Assembly: GCF_030403505.1 (NCBI RefSeq)
Contig: NZ_JAUEMJ010000001.1
Location: 495,762 to 559,761 of the forward strand
Reading direction: 5' to 3'
DNA from: Glycomyces tritici
GTDB taxonomy: Bacteria > Actinomycetota > Actinomycetes > Mycobacteriales > Micromonosporaceae
DNA: 64,000 nt
Part shown: positions 63,800-64,000 of the stretch, one piece after another
Layout of the letters: each line of letters opens with the position of its first letter
How positions within the stretch are numbered: position 1 is the stretch's first letter
Made by a program: the position numbers and the translations under genes
Notes under the pieces: model-generated
What the model was told of the DNA's origin: nothing
Seen by the model: only the letters and a program-made list of their open reading frames with translations
Databases searched by the model: none

Positions 63800-64000
63800 A
63801 TGCAGACACGCGGCGTGATCTACATCCACTCCAGCCCGTCTGCGGTCTGCCCGCATGTCGAGTGGGCGATCGGACGTGTCCTGGAGCGCTCCGGCTCCGC
63901 GGCGAGCCAGGGCGTGAAGCTCGGGTGGACCCCGCAGAACGCCGAGCGCGCCACCATGCGCGCCGAGCGCCCCTGGACCGGCTACGCCGGCATGGGCGCC
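63800..64000 (+). CDS. DUF3145 protein, 5' part only
   Basis: The first 67 codons of a DUF3145 gene, cut by the window end. The N-terminus MQTRGVIYIHSSPSAVCPHV and the following EWAIGRVLERSG match this actinobacterial family, whose members are about 165 residues long and of unknown function. AAGGAGGTG lies about five bases before the ATG, a strong ribosome site. Confidence 0.85.
   Translation, partial: MQTRGVIYIHSSPSAVCPHVEWAIGRVLERSGSAASQGVKLGWTPQNAERATMRAERPWTGYAGMGA

Overview
This window is a gene-dense, very GC-rich stretch from an actinobacterium. Supporting signs are GTG/TTG starts, leaderless promoters of the TANNNT type, a PimB-type phosphatidylinositol mannoside mannosyltransferase, a GlnR box in front of type I glnA, a class II HelD, group II truncated haemoglobin, DUF3145 and DUF5130 proteins, a PASTA kinase and an OtsA/OtsB pathway. 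The mix suggests a mycelial soil organism near Micromonosporales or Glycomycetales, but the genus cannot be fixed from the sequence alone. I see no rRNA, tRNA, CRISPR array, prophage or complete insertion sequence. About 54 genes plus one leader peptide are supported.

Layout. 1-9.6 kb: the end of an MFS exporter, a TIGR00300 (LOR/SDH) enzyme, a secreted beta-helix protein, ROK glucokinase, and an operon of long-chain acyl-CoA synthetase with a NarL-type sensor/regulator pair. 9.8-16 kb: PimB-like glycosyltransferase, NYN-domain protein, RDD protein, glnA under a GlnR box, and AzlCD. 16-24 kb: an LPXTG surface protein, an orphan ChvE/XylF-type sugar-binding lipoprotein, an MBL-fold hydrolase, a MarR/EamA/NAD(P)-binding cluster with a phased operator array, and a DrrAB-type ABC exporter. 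24-34 kb: HrpA helicase, an SOD-like lipoprotein, an ABC-F resistance-type protein with an overlapping leader peptide, an AA10 chitin/cellulose monooxygenase with CBM5/12, and the MetPS methionine/alanine importer. 34-44 kb: HelD, PASTA kinase, pyrE, a PhyH dioxygenase, a degenerate membrane kinase, rpiB, a DUF1015 protein and a broken tnpB. 44-54 kb: pepN and a block (DUF5130, HNH, MscS, glbO) that, as I recall it, is also clustered in mycobacteria, then Pro-rich and YbjN-like proteins. 54-64 kb: thioesterase and EttA, otsA, an OtsB-GH15 fusion, a membrane kinase with an FN3-like ectodomain, and the start of a DUF3145 gene.

Functional themes are central carbon and nitrogen metabolism (glk, glnA, pyrE, rpiB, fadD), envelope and stress biology (PimB, trehalose, MscS, three kinase-like membrane proteins), ribosome protection (ABC-F, EttA), RNA polymerase recycling (HelD) and polysaccharide attack (beta-helix protein, AA10). 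The most unusual signals are regulatory: a 15-bp phased operator array, a 16-codon leader overlapping the ABC-F start, a long hairpin that buries the TTG start of the trehalose-locus kinase, a 22-bp element shared by the leaders of two genes, a tandem duplication of the glbO 3' end, and a tnpB remnant that has lost its nuclease domain but kept its omega-RNA end.
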